Assembly (NCBI RefSeq): GCF_000264905.1
Contig: NW_006763139.1
Location: 1,714,313 to 1,778,312, forward strand
Direction: 5' to 3'
Origin: Stereum hirsutum FP-91666 SS1
Taxonomy: Eukaryota > Basidiomycota > Agaricomycetes > Russulales > Stereaceae
DNA length: 64,000 nt
The notes beneath the pieces are model-generated. The model saw only the letters and a program-made list of their open reading frames with translations, ran no database searches and was not told the DNA's origin. The position numbers and the translations under genes were made by a program. Each line of letters opens with the position of its first letter. The first letter of the stretch is position 1. Below are positions 21,612 to 32,914 of the stretch, piece after piece.

Positions 21612-24337
21612 TCAAAGCGCCGTCCTCCTCTTCTTCCATCCTCCACCATACTTCTTCGGATTCCACTTGTCGCTCTGCCTAAACATCGAGCTCGTTCGCT
21701 CATACGGGTCCCCTCCGCCCCCAATCCCAATAATCCGCGGCGTGTTCGACCCGGGCGACTTGAACCCATTAATATTCACGGCCGCGGATTTCGGCGTCTG
21801 TGGCGGCTCGTCGTCGTCTTCGTTCGATGGGGACTTACGCTTGTTGCCTTTGGTGTTGGTGGGCTTCGATGAGGTAGAAGCGGTAGGGGGAACGGTGCCG
21901 TAGAAGCTCGATGGCGGGATGGGCGCGGGGGAGGATGCGGGTTGTGATGATGATGCCGCTGTTGGTGCGGGTGTGGGTGTGGGTGATAAGGAAGCTGGTG
22001 GGTGTGGTGGTGGGGCGGATGTAGATTTGGAGGTAGTGGGGGATTGGGGCGGGGACTGTGGCGCAGCCTCCTTCTCCTTGCCCTTCTCTTTGCCAGTCCC
22101 ATTCATCACCACCTTCTCCCCAACATCGTCTGCTCCATCCTCCTCGTCCTCGTCGTCCTCATCCCCATACTCCTGCGAAATCGCCAACAGAGCATTCGAT
22201 TTCTTCATCTGCTTTGGTTTCGGAGAGGGCGATCCTTGTCTCTGCCCCTGCTTCGCCTTGACCGCCTCGATCTTACGCTTCAATGCCAATGCCTGCGGGT
22301 CCTTCGAGCCAGAAGGTGAAGGAGAAGGCGTGGGCGAGGGTGAGGGCAGAGTCGACTGGGAAGGCATCACAGGCCCGATGAACGGCCGCTTATTAGGCGT
22401 CGTCTTCTCCTCCTCCATCTCCCTGTCTATACTCTTCCTCTTCCCATTCATCGCCCCAATCACACTCTTGGTATTCCTGCCATTCACCGCCCCATTCTGT
22501 CCGTGTCCATTCGAATGCGCATTTCCGTTCACGTACGCCCCAGCCCCATTCATCCCCACCGCAGCCTGCAACGCCTGACCCTTCTCCATCACATAAAACA
22601 ACATATACGCACTCCTCAACCCCGTCGGCGCCTCACCCCCCATCCCCGCCGGCGTCACCGTCTCGTCATTCATCTCATACCAGCTCCCATTCGGGCCCCT
22701 CACATGCGCATAATAGTGCCCCGAGTTCGGGCCCCCGCCCGCATGGGAGATGACGCCGTAGAGGGCGTACGAGGGCCCGAACTGGCCTTCGCTCATGTAT
22801 GGCGCCAGGGTCAGTTTCTCGTCGTATTTGATCGCGTGGCCGATCTTGCGGCCGAGCGGGGAGAAACGCTTGAGGTGGATGGTCAGGACGACGGGGGCTT
22901 CGTGGATCGTGAAACGTTTCTCGGCGACGACGCGACGTTTGCATCTATAGCGGGCGACGACCAAACCAAATTTGGACCGAGCGCGGACAGGAAGAAGCGG
23001 CGAGTTTGGTCAGTTCTCTGAAGGATTGAAGACGAGTGACGGATAACATATATACGCACGCATCGCACTTGTACTTATCGGCACCCTTCAAGGAGTCGAT
23101 GGCAACGAACTTCTTCAAAGCCTGCTGAACGGAGCTGGCGCCGAAGATGTCGATGCTGAGGTCGAGGATGTTATCGAACGTGTCGCTATTGTGGCCGCAG
23201 CTCTGGCAGGTCACTCTCGACCGGAGCTTCCCACCGAAAAGCTTGTGGACCCATGTCGTCTCTGCGAGCTTCGGGTCGAGTTTTCTGTCATATCGTATGC
23301 AAAGGGGTGAGGACGGCATAAAGGGGGGATGGAGGGTGGAGAGGTACTTACGGAGGGTATCCTGCGAGACATGATTTTTGAAGAGCATCTATGGCATAGC
23401 GCAAGAATTCGTGCGAGTCTTCCTGTCGCCCTCGTCTTAGGTGTTTAGCGATGGCTGTGTGGCGCGTAAACAATAAGGCGACATGTCCAGAATACCTGAA
23501 GAGAGGAAAGGAGAGCATACCTGAGAGGTTGTTGGTGACTTGTGCGGGAGTGAAAGAACGTTGTCGAGTGAAATGCGAGTTCAACAAGACACCTCGCAAG
23601 CAACAAGACATACAAAAGCCCTTCGCTCGACCTGTGTGTAGCACATGGCAATGACATCAACGTCAGCATCTGTGCCTGACAGTGGGGCGACTCACGATGA
23701 GGATAAAGAGGAGGGGCAGAACGTACATGGGTCGGTCTTGGTATGAGCGAGAAGGATGTGGAGTAGACCGGGGGTATGAAGCAAACATTGGAGGGCACTG
23801 TTGAGAAAGCACGTATTGCCAGTGTTGTGCAGCCCCGCGCCTATGTGTGTTACGCCCTTGGGCCAACTGATATCGATGGCACCGTCGTAGAGATGATGCG
23901 ACGTCTTGGACGAGTGTTTGGTATTCGTCGAGAGTGGGGTGGAGGTCTTTGCAGGGGCAAACTTTGATTCCTTCGGGGTGGCGGGGGAGGACGACAATGG
24001 AGCGCGTGGGGATTCCGGCTGATGACACGAAGCGAGGTGGAAGGTACGGGCGCGCATGAGGGACTGAAAAATAGTAGAATAAGATGAAGAGTAGACGGAC
24101 CTCATGCTTGGACCCACTCGAGCTCGAAGGCCCGTCGTTGATGGGCTGGAATTTGCCCTCTGGGATAGCGAACGCGCCCGACGAAGAGCCCTCGACGAAC
24201 TCGACGGGGGGCACCAGTTTCCGGAACGCTTCTTTATCCTTCACAGGTCGATACGAAGTTGTTTCCTCTGCGGGTTTCTGAGGCGAAAAGGCAGGGCCGA
24301 GAGAGAGGGGGGCCGGGGCTCTTGCGACTTCTGTCAT
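21612..24337 (-). CDS. Ubiquitin carboxyl-terminal hydrolase, USP36/UBP10 type
   Basis: This is a cysteine deubiquitinase of the USP36/USP42/Ubp10 branch; relatives act in the nucleolus and on chromatin. Six minus-strand exons (24337-24101, 24063-23727, 23631-23521, 23454-23352, 23284-23060, 22944-21612) encode 781 residues. The Cys box GAGLHNTGNTCFLNSALQCL (catalytic Cys about 164) is followed by HLRRGRQEDSHEFLRYAIDA and a zinc-binding pair, CQSC and CDAC. The His box is YGVISHAGGGPNSGHYYAHV (His about 414), with YEMNDE downstream. After about residue 450 the chain is a long low-complexity tail, rich in Pro, Ser, Thr and Lys, with acidic and basic patches, ending KKRRTAL. That tail is likely to guide localisation. 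The start MTEVARAPAPLSLG is the first in-frame ATG. Confidence 0.93.
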
Positions 24338-25196
24338 CCTCGCGGTCCTGAACGGGTTGTGTAGTGATGTTTTGAGGGTGCGGACGCGCTGAAGAGCGTG
24401 AGAGAGGACGTGTGTCGTTGTGTCGTCGCGTTGTGCGCCGTGTCGAGTGCGCTGGGGGCCGTGTCGAGGACGAGTGAGGGGAAGGAAGGCGGGGGATGGA
24501 TGGGTGGAGGATGGAAGGCGGGAGAAAAGCGGCGCGGGTTGAACCAGACACCCTCTCCATTTTCAGATCGCAAAATAGGCGCTCAATCACTCGCGTGTGG
24601 CGTTGTTTGGCTCCGCTTGTTTCCTTCAACCACTCTGGGCCACACCGCGGCTTTTGTTCACACGTTGGGTCACATAGAACGGGGCATATATTGTAAGAGT
24701 AAAAGCATAGTATGTACGGTAAAGACAAAAAAAGAGGGAGCATATGAACTGTTTTTTTTTTTGGGATGGGTATGGGTATCGATACACTGGGGTGATGAAT
24801 TAGTGGAGGGGAAGATAAAAACATAAAGAGGGGGGGGAATGTCTGCGCAGACGTATGGAAACAGTGGAGCTAGAGATGCGGGTAGAAATACTAGTGGTGG
24901 GTGGGTGGTACGAGTACGAGAAAGGTCATGAAACCCGGCATGATAATAGGCTACAATATCGAATCGAATCGAAGGAGACGATGAGACGAGAGGAAACGAT
25001 GAGTGAGATGTGATGTTTAGAGATGAGAGGAAACGATGAGGAAGATGAGATGTATATAGATGAGAGATGGGAGCTGAGAGAGATGATATGTGTATAGATG
25101 TGTATAGATGAGTAAGAAGAAAAAGAAGGGAGAAAAGAGGAACCATGTCGTTCGTCCAGAGTCATTAGAACCTACACCCTCCTCCTCCCACCAAAC
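24338..25196. other. Promoter of the ubiquitin hydrolase and 3' flank of the zinc-finger gene
   Basis: No gene seen. Bases about 24985-25110 are a run of imperfect GATGAGA-type repeats, including the 16-base string gagaggaaacgatgag twice (near 24989 and 25025) and a doubled tgtatagatg. They lie just downstream of the zinc-finger stop codon, so they probably sit in its 3' untranslated region. Confidence 0.5.
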
Positions 25197-27005
25197 TCAA
25201 GCCCACCTCCCCGCCCCATACCCAGGCGTCGGAGTCGAGCACCTCGCTGGCGACCCCGGCAAATTCAACGGCGAAGCAAGCCTCTTGGGCGTCACCGGCC
25301 CCGGCGTCGAATATAACGAGCTCGAACCACTCGAACTCGGGCTCGCTCCATCCTCGGTCAACGAGAATATCGGCAACGGCGAGAGCGCGGCATAATCGTC
25401 GTTCAGATCCACCCAGTCCGACTCCCTGAACTCGTTCGGACCCGCCGGAGCCTGAGCGGCCTGGGAGGGGGGGTAGTAGTCGAACGGGCTGGTCGAACTG
25501 GAACTGGACTGGCCGAGGTGCATGTCGGGGCCGTAAGTCGCGGTGGGAACTGCCAGATTGTTGTCGGTGTGGGTAGGGTCTGAGTCTGGGTAGGCGTTGA
25601 AGAAGTTGGGTTCGGAGGGGAGGGGGAGATACAAGCCGTCCGTGCGAGAATACATCGTTGGGTCGTACATTCCATAGGCTACATCTATACACAATTCCAT
25701 ATCCGGATCAGCGACCAGCCTTCAAGTTTTCCTCGACAACGATGGGTAGAATGAAAGGGATAGACGTACCGAAACCGAGCGAATTCTGGGTATATGGACC
25801 GTGCATCCCATGATCCAGCGCGCTCGTCGCCATGCTCATACTCATACCCGAACCCGAACCCAAACTCATACCGCACTGACCGTCTTGCATCATCAAGAGC
25901 GAGGAACCATGGTCAGCCTCAGGCGACGGCGTGTGCAGGTGCGAAGACATGGGCGAGGGTTCGAGAGAGAGGTACTGGGGCTGAGGAGATGGCAGAGAGA
26001 GAACCTGGGGCGAAGGCGAGGACATGTACGCGGAGGACGGAGAGGACGAGGACGAAGAGGAGTGCATGTGCGCGGATGAAGACGAGGACGAGGAAGATGA
26101 AGATGAAGACGCCGACGAGAGAACGATCGCCGGCCTCGAATCCTCCACATCATCTCGCGCCCCCGTCCCCCTCGCCTTCAACTTCAACCTCGTCGAAGAA
26201 AGAGAAGAACATGCCGGATCGAGACACATGTCTATCTCCTTTCCGTCCATGACGAGGCCGTGTTTCAGCCGGAGATGAGTCTTGAACGAGGACTTGCGTT
26301 TGATCCTATATGGGTGTCAAGCTGTCAGTACGCTATAACACGGACGAAGGGCGACGAGAAGAGCACTGGCGAGAGAGAGAGGGAAGACGACGTACTCGGT
26401 ATCGCACGTCGGGCACTTGTACTTGAGCCCCTGACTCTTGCCATGCACCTCCCTTCGATGTCTGCTCTGGGAGGACGGGTCGCCGAAGCGGCTCTTGCAT
26501 TTACCGATACCGCAATGCCAGGGCTTATCTCTGGAGCTGTTGGTGGCGAGAAGACTGGGTCAGTGACTGACGAGATTGAATTTGTATTACACGATACTTA
26601 GGTGGGGGGCGGTGACGCAGTGGCTCAGTGGCTCAGTGGCTCGGAGGGGACGAGGAAAGAAAATTCGGACACTTACTGAGTGTGCTCATGGATCTTGAGA
26701 GCGTTACGCTGGATGAAATCGTGTCCACAAATTCCACAAACGAATGGTCTGCAGAACAAACAAAATAAGGTGGCTCAGTCCTCACTCCGATTATTCCCAG
26801 AGCACGAGGAGGGGAACACACCTGTAACCAGTGTGCTGAGCGTTATGCCTGTTCAAATCCGCGTTCCTCGTGAAGCTCTTACCGCAGGTAAAGCATGGGA
26901 ACTAGGTTCCAAGCGAATGGCATGTTAGCGGAGAGACAAAGGGGGCGGCTACGGCCGCGCGAAATGAAGTGAAATGAGATCTTCATTACTCACTGGGCCG
27001 GTCAT
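25197..27005 (-). CDS. C2H2 zinc-finger transcription factor
   Basis: This is a probable DNA-binding regulator of unknown targets. Six minus-strand exons (27005-26994, 26901-26822, 26748-26677, 26536-26396, 26305-25770, 25684-25197) encode 442 residues. The first exon is 12 bases (MTGP). Four zinc fingers follow within the first 115 residues: CFTCGKSFTRNADLNRH, CGICGHDFIQRNALKIH, CGIGKCKSRFGDPSSQSRH and CPTCDTEIKRKSSFKTH. Fingers 1 and 3 have non-standard spacing. The linker HTGYRPF between the first two is close to the classic TGEKPF. The rest is Ser-rich with a poly-Ser run, Pro, Met and His, ending in an acidic stretch DWVDLNDDY that could activate transcription. Introns fall between or within the fingers and all phases close. 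Confidence 0.88.
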
Positions 27006-28745
27006 CTTGAAAGTGTCGTAATGATTAAGTAGGTGTCGTTGATTGATTGCCGGGGTGGAGATGCGTTGCGGGGAGGATGATGTCGATACAATTAAGGTAT
27101 ATGATTATAGGAGAGCGGAGAGCAGAGAGCAGATGAGGACAACTAGAGAACACAAAAGACGTCCAACAATGCTCAGCACTGTCGGTGATTATATCGAGTG
27201 ACGCCGAAGCTCGTTGGGAGATGCTATGCGAGATGGATGAGTTGGAAGTCGGAGAGAGGGTTCAGAGCGGGAGGGCGGGGGAAGAGAGAGCTGGGGCGTG
27301 AAGATCCACCCACGTGCTATCAACCGCCGACTTTATATGTGAATCGAGCACTCCGGGAGGAATTAGATGGTGGCACAGGGTTCGCGCCTAACTCTAGGGC
27401 GACAGTGGTAAGGGGGCTAGGTGCTGGATGAGATGGGATGAGGGGGGACAACCAATCGACCGGAGAGCCCCCGATTATTTGGGAAGGCGCTATTGTTCTC
27501 ATTGTTGTCCTCGAGTTATCGAGGTACCCGGGGACAAACATGCGGAGAACACAAAACAAAGCGAGCTACGAGCCGTCCAAGCAGAAGCTTCGGATCGGGG
27601 AACGAGGAGGATGTCGAGGCGGGAGATCTTGACCGCGAGGGTGTGTTGGTGCGGGAATTGGTCCCGTTGAGACTTGGGTACCGAGGGAAGCACAGGATAG
27701 CTGGCCGGCCAGAGAAATCCAGGGGGTGGCTCACCCCGAAAAACGTAGGCTCGGGTTGGCACGAGGAACCGTCCGTCCGACTACACCGCCTGTCAGCCAC
27801 CCAACTCTCGAGCTCAACAAAGCTCAACGAGATAGATAGATAGATAAGATACGGTTACTGAATCGCAGGCTTGGACTTGAGAACTACAAAAACCTGGTAG
27901 ACCTCTTCGCTAAGTAATGCACTGCCTGCAGCCTTGTAGTTTCTGAACTTTGAAGAAAGAGCCAACGTTGGGGTTAGACACAAGGGCGCTGCACCATGTT
28001 ACGGTTTCGGAAAGGCTCACCTTGCTGAATTGAAAGACAAGAGCATCACAGATCTAGGGTAGACCGATATGCTCTTGTTCTCGGGAATTGGCAATTGCAT
28101 CTATAGAACAGTCGAGTAACGGCAATCATGCGTCGGTGGCGGGACTCGTGAACCGTCCTGTTGACGTGAGAAATCTCCGCGGGGAAAGTGAAGAACGAGA
28201 GAAGAACGGCGGGTGTGTTCCTATTCGAGAGGTCGAGCTCGCGGTAAATCGATGCCACCGAGACATCAAGCATGGAAAACCATCCTTTATTGGCTGTACG
28301 TACGCATTGTACGCACGACGTCGATAAGTCAACAGAAGTCACCGCTAGTCGCTCGGCTCGAGTAGTGACGCCTCTCAGGTCAATTTCCATCAGAAACACT
28401 CGAAACGAGACCGCCCCGTTCCACAAAGAGAACAAGTGGACACGAGTGGCGTGGGCGGCTTGCTCGCGGAAAAACACTATAATCAGAACCAGCATAGAAT
28501 TTTGATAGAAGTACAGGCCGCTGGGCCACCACATAATAATAATAAAAGGTGAATAGAAAGATAAGAGATCCAGATACGTATCCTTCCTCCAAACAGACAA
28601 AGATGAAACCACACTCCTGAAGAACGCAAACAACAGCGGTCGTCAGGCTCTCTGCACCGTCAGTCTTGGACTCGATCTCTCCGGCGAGCTGTCAGTCTCA
28701 CTGCATAGGTACTGTGTACCGTCGGTAATTCTCTTGTGTTCGAGT
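27006..28745. other. Long upstream region of the zinc-finger gene
   Basis: This 1.7 kb spacer covers the promoter of the zinc-finger gene (-) and the 3' flank of the F-box gene (-). A short GATA repeat lies at about 27830-27849; GATA sites are bound by fungal GATA factors, but a role here is inference. A long minus-strand frame at 28046-28633 has no usable ATG at its start and no family match. Confidence 0.45.
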
Positions 28746-30526
28746 TCAATGCCCCAAGCCCGGTCCGTCGACTTTCTTTGTGATGTGCTCCTCCATCCAA
28801 GGAGCGATCGCAACAAGGTCGTCCCAGGTGAAGGAGGCATATTGACTCCTCCCTTGTCCGACGACGAGATCAAGATCCTGGAAAATCGGTCCATCGGTCC
28901 AAGGCTTATTTGTGTGTGGGCCGGTAATCTGAGCGATGAGCCTATTACAATTGTGAATCGTCACGAGTTGCATGAGTACACATCGCGTGCCATCGGGGTT
29001 CCAGAACGGGGAACAATTAATACCCCTTCAGAGGGTCGGAAAGGAATAGAAGACCGAGGAGGCGAATGATATGATTTAGGCGTTATTGCAAAATACTCAC
29101 ATCAATCCGCCGACCCACTGTCGTCCGCCTTCCTCAAGTGAGCCAGCTCCCAACCACCGTTTGTCTTGACCGCCTGGGGTATATAAGGGATAATTTGCAT
29201 GGGATTGGGATGGTAGAGGATAGCTCAGATGCTCGTAAGTAGGAGGCGGTGCTTTATAAGACATGGATGCTAACGGGGATGTCGCAAAGTTTCAGGTTCA
29301 GAAATGCAACATAATAAAATGACAACAAAACAAAGTGTCTCAGCTTACGGGCGGCTGCGTCATTGGATGTCGACGATGATCTTGTTGAGCGGGCTTCACT
29401 CAGCTGACTGTCTAGAGACGACCGTGCTGTTTGAGGAGTTTGAGGTAAAGCAGCGCCTTCTGCGTCGAGCGAGCCTTCGATGCCCGGGGGATGTAGGAAA
29501 CGCCGTGCATTGGGATTTACGGAATATTTGCCCCGCGGGTTGTTTAGTACACCAAAAGCGAGGATGCGTACATCGGCAAATTGAACGACGAGCTATGCAA
29601 TGGACCAATGTCAGCGCTCACATCACACTCTTCCATAGATTAGTCTATGTCGATACGTACTCTGATGTGAGTCTCGAGGTGTGCAAGATTAGACTGCAGC
29701 CTACAGATCCAGTCCGTGTTAGGGTTTCTCGATAGACAGGGGAATTATGTTGACTGACTTCATGTCATTGAAGATGGCCAACGGATTGAAGCTTCGAGAA
29801 GAGGCTTCGAGCTCGTTCGCCGAACCATTACGGTTGAGGACGATATACCTAAAAATAGTAAGGATGGGATATTCATGTGAAAAGCAGAAACACTGACTTT
29901 GTCCAGGCCTCATCGGTGGTACATGAGGTCTCACTGCGATGCCATGCGCGGAAAAGCACTCTGATGAGAGCATAGGTGGGTTTTGTGCCACAAAGCGAAA
30001 ATTTGATGCGTACTTCTTATAGGCTTCCTTCCAGCTGCCGTCTCTCTTCCACTTTTGCCATCCAGGAAGGAACCTTCGCTTAAAACACTAAATTTCATGG
30101 GCTCAGCATCAGCAACGGCAGATAGATAAAAGGTAGAACAAACCTCCTCCCATTCCACCTCCTTCATATTCGGCAAGGTGGCGTCGAATAGGAGGAAAGA
30201 GGAGCGTGCCATGCTGAGAATCTCTACCCAGTTCTGTCTGGGTACGATGGAGCGAACGCTTAGATGCTTCAGACAGTTCTCGTATTTGCCTGATAAAAGG
30301 TTCGACAGAAGCGGGCGTCTCCAAGGATTGAGAGAAAAGTCGGAGGCGATGTGATGTAGACGGTGCGAGAGGTACGAAAGCTATAGGGGTCGCAACAAGC
30401 GCTGAATGTAGATTGCCAACCTTCGTGCTGGGCAAATGTGCTCACGGTGATGAGAGACTCGAGATCGAGCTGTTCCATGATGCCTGCAATCAACTCTACC
30501 GGTAATGACTCGAGTGTAAGGGCCAT
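28746..30526 (-). CDS. F-box protein of a fungal family
   Basis: F-box proteins bring substrates to SCF ubiquitin ligases through Skp1. Nine minus-strand exons (30526-30446, 30380-30144, 30087-30014, 29960-29898, 29848-29759, 29700-29661, 29592-29349, 29269-29101, 28941-28746) keep frame and give 397 residues. The N-terminal F-box reads ESLPVELIAGIMEQLDLESL, then SYLSHRLHHIASDFSLNPWR across the first intron. The rest matches a recurrent basidiomycete arrangement as I recall it: NWVEILSMARSSFLLFDATL, EWEECFKRRFLPGWQKWKRD, and NYIVLNRNGSANELEASSRS-like text (here K-YIVLNRNG). The C-terminus includes WLGAGSLEEGGRQWVGGL and ends WMEEHITKKVDGPGLGH. The substrate is unknown. It is divergent from the aquaporin. 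Confidence 0.85.
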
Positions 30527-30987
30527 TGCTAGAAATGTAGCGAACTGTGGGCAGTGGATGTGAGCAAGGACTGTCAGCCATTAGGCGCCGAACACCAGCT
30601 CTGCATAGTGGGACAATCTAATCTTATCGGGACCCGTGTCATGCCGCCCGACGTTCAATCTAACGTTAACACCGTCACCTCTTCTCTCCGGACTACTTAT
30701 TCGACTCCTGATTCTAATTGTAGAGAATTCATCACTTCCCCGAGATAATGTTATGAAGAATGGGGTACCGTATGGAAGAAACTCGTCTTAGCCTGACTGG
30801 TGGACTGATTTTCGCCCCCCGAACCCACGGGCCTACGCGGGCTTCAAGTTCTCAACACCACCGTCGCCGACCGAGGTAGTTTTGACGCCTAATGAACGAT
30901 GGTAAACATGTCTACTCTATCCGTCTTCTGCACCTCAGCGCCTACCCAGTACACCTCGACCCTTTGGCCACATCGGCTTACAAAACT
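30527..30987. other. Divergent intergenic region, F-box and aquaporin
   Basis: Both promoters must lie in these 460 bases. An in-frame ATG at 30892 could extend the aquaporin upstream, but it adds residues with no family resemblance. No other feature was recognised. Confidence 0.45.
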
Positions 30988-32358
30988 ATGACTGCTTCTG
31001 CGTCTCCTGTGGCCAAGGTGAGCGAGTGTTTCCCGAGACGTTGTCTGATAATCGACTTTGTGCCGAATGGGTGGCTGATTTACAGGGAAGAATGCGTCTG
31101 AACACGCTTTGTCGTTACCTGTCGCCTACGAGAGCTCCAGCGGACCTGGGCAGACAATAGTGCCTGCTGAGTCTCTAGATTTCCCGGGATCCTTCGCTGC
31201 AAATACCTCGCTTGTGCATCCTAAACCGCCAGCACGCTGGCGAACCTGGCTACTTCAGGATTGGAGTAATCCTTCTATATGGCGTGCTGCTGTGAGCTGA
31301 TACCAAGTCCCCTGACTGTGTACTCTGCTGCTGACTGTTATTGGATTTGCATTATAGCTGCTGGAGGGTATTGCCATGGCAAGCCTTACCTTTGCCTCTG
31401 GCGCATTCTCTGCTACCATTGGCTCGTATGGGTCCAATGTAAGTTGTTGATAGTATCTATCACAGATAGTCAACGTCTCTGAACACATATCGCCGTGTCA
31501 AGCAATTAGAGGCCTACATCTTCGTTTTCAATAGTAAGTCGCACAGATGCTGCCACGAGTACTGGAGAAGTCTGGTTGACAACAATTCGCATTCAGGCTT
31601 GCTCCTGTCTCTCTTCATCTATGCCATTTCGGCGGCCTCAGGCGGTCACGTCAACTCTCTCATCACATTTACAACATTTATGATGGGTCTCAGCTCTCCA
31701 GCTCGAACAACAATTTATATCATCGCCCAGTTCACTGGAGCCGCTCTCGGTGGGGGGCTCTTGCGAGCTGGATTTGGAGTGTCCAGGTCAGAGGCGCTTC
31801 ATGCTATTGGATGCTTCTTTGATGCGGAGACGATTAGCTCGCGGGAAGTGTTTGCGTTTGAGAGTGCGGGGGGGTTTGTTCTTCTGTGAGTTGATGAACA
31901 GACAACGTGTTTCCGTCTCCGAGTCTCATGGTTCGAAATCCAGGTTTTTGGCTGTTGGTGTTGGACTCGACCCGCGGAGCAAACGACTATATGGTCCCGC
32001 TTTGGGGCCTCTTCTAGTGTCAGTCTATTCTAACCATCCAGATCAACATGCGTTAATCGTTTATTCGCAGAGGCCTTTCCCTCGGTCTCGTCACATCAGC
32101 CACTTCGGGTCTTCGAGAAGGCTACCCTGGCGCTCAGATCAACCCGTCGAGATGTTTTGGATTGTCAGTTGCAGCCGGGGATTTTAGCTGTGAGTGTTCT
32201 TTGCTCTATTGCTTCTAGTACCATTGTTGTTGTTCGAAGACTGAAAGTTTGGCGTAGATTTCTGGATATGGATCTTCGCGCCTGGTGTCGCGGCTTGTGT
32301 GCTAGCGCTGGTGTACAAGGCTGCACCGCCATATCAGAATGAGGCTAGCTCTAAATGA
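30988..32358 (+). CDS. Aquaporin-like MIP family channel with altered NPA boxes
   Basis: This is a membrane channel of the major intrinsic protein family. Eight exons (30988-31017, 31091-31291, 31358-31438, 31503-31533, 31597-31885, 31944-32018, 32071-32189, 32258-32358) encode 308 residues, a usual length. Landmarks are AFSATIGSYGSNQLEAYIFV, SGGHVNSLITFTTFM, YIIAQFTGAALGGGL, FAFESAGGFVLLFLAVGVGL, RLYGPALGPLLVGLSLGL and AQINPSRCFG, ending in a final helix and a short tail. The first NPA box is NSL and the second NPS, so water or solute selectivity is uncertain. The acceptor of intron 1 is uncertain: the frame requires AAG at 31090 rather than the nearby CAG, so the first ten residues are tentative. 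Confidence 0.85.
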
Positions 32359-32914
32359 CGAAGAAAAGACTTAGTCGTAATGGTTGGCTTTCTTTGTACC
32401 CATTGATCCATGTTCGCTTCATATTGCACCTCAGGAAGTGACCCTACTCTCGTAGTCGCCATCACACGTCGACCCTCGTTTCTGACCATGATCGGACTTC
32501 TTTTTATTGTTGAATCACTATAATCACCTCGCAAACGGACTACCCAGACAATTTAAGTCTTGGGACCACCCGTGAATGTTCGAGATAAAGTGCCACACCA
32601 GCGTCGCCAACCACTTTGCATGATGTTCCCACGGTGCATGACGTCCAGACTGCAGCGGGAAATGATGCAGCTGACCGGAACTGAAGCGCTCGTTGGCTAT
32701 CCAAGTCGTTGGCATCTCGATGGCTGCTATTCTCAACGTTGTGCAGTGCCATAGGCCTCTCTTGTTTCGCTCCTTCATAGCCTCGTCTGCTTCTTGGTCA
32801 TTACAACTCTGCTGCTCGATAAGTTCGAGCCTTCACATTGCTGTCCTTCGGGGTAGTATACAGCGGTCACTTATATCTAGTAGCCTGGCGGCGCCACAAT
32901 ATCTACTCTGAATC
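32359..32914. other. Intergenic region and calcineurin A promoter
   Basis: This gap lies between the aquaporin stop and the calcineurin A start on the same strand. No gene, TATA box or repeat stood out. Confidence 0.5.

Noticed and set aside
28046..28633. 195-codon minus-strand frame with hydrophobic stretches downstream of the F-box gene
   Set aside because: It begins without an ATG, the hydrophobic parts come from AT-rich sequence, and no splice structure or family was found.
28746..29264. Separate small gene of 119 codons starting at ATG 29264
   Set aside because: A strong donor at 29348 and an acceptor before 29269 join it in frame to the F-box gene, so it is the C-terminus of that protein.
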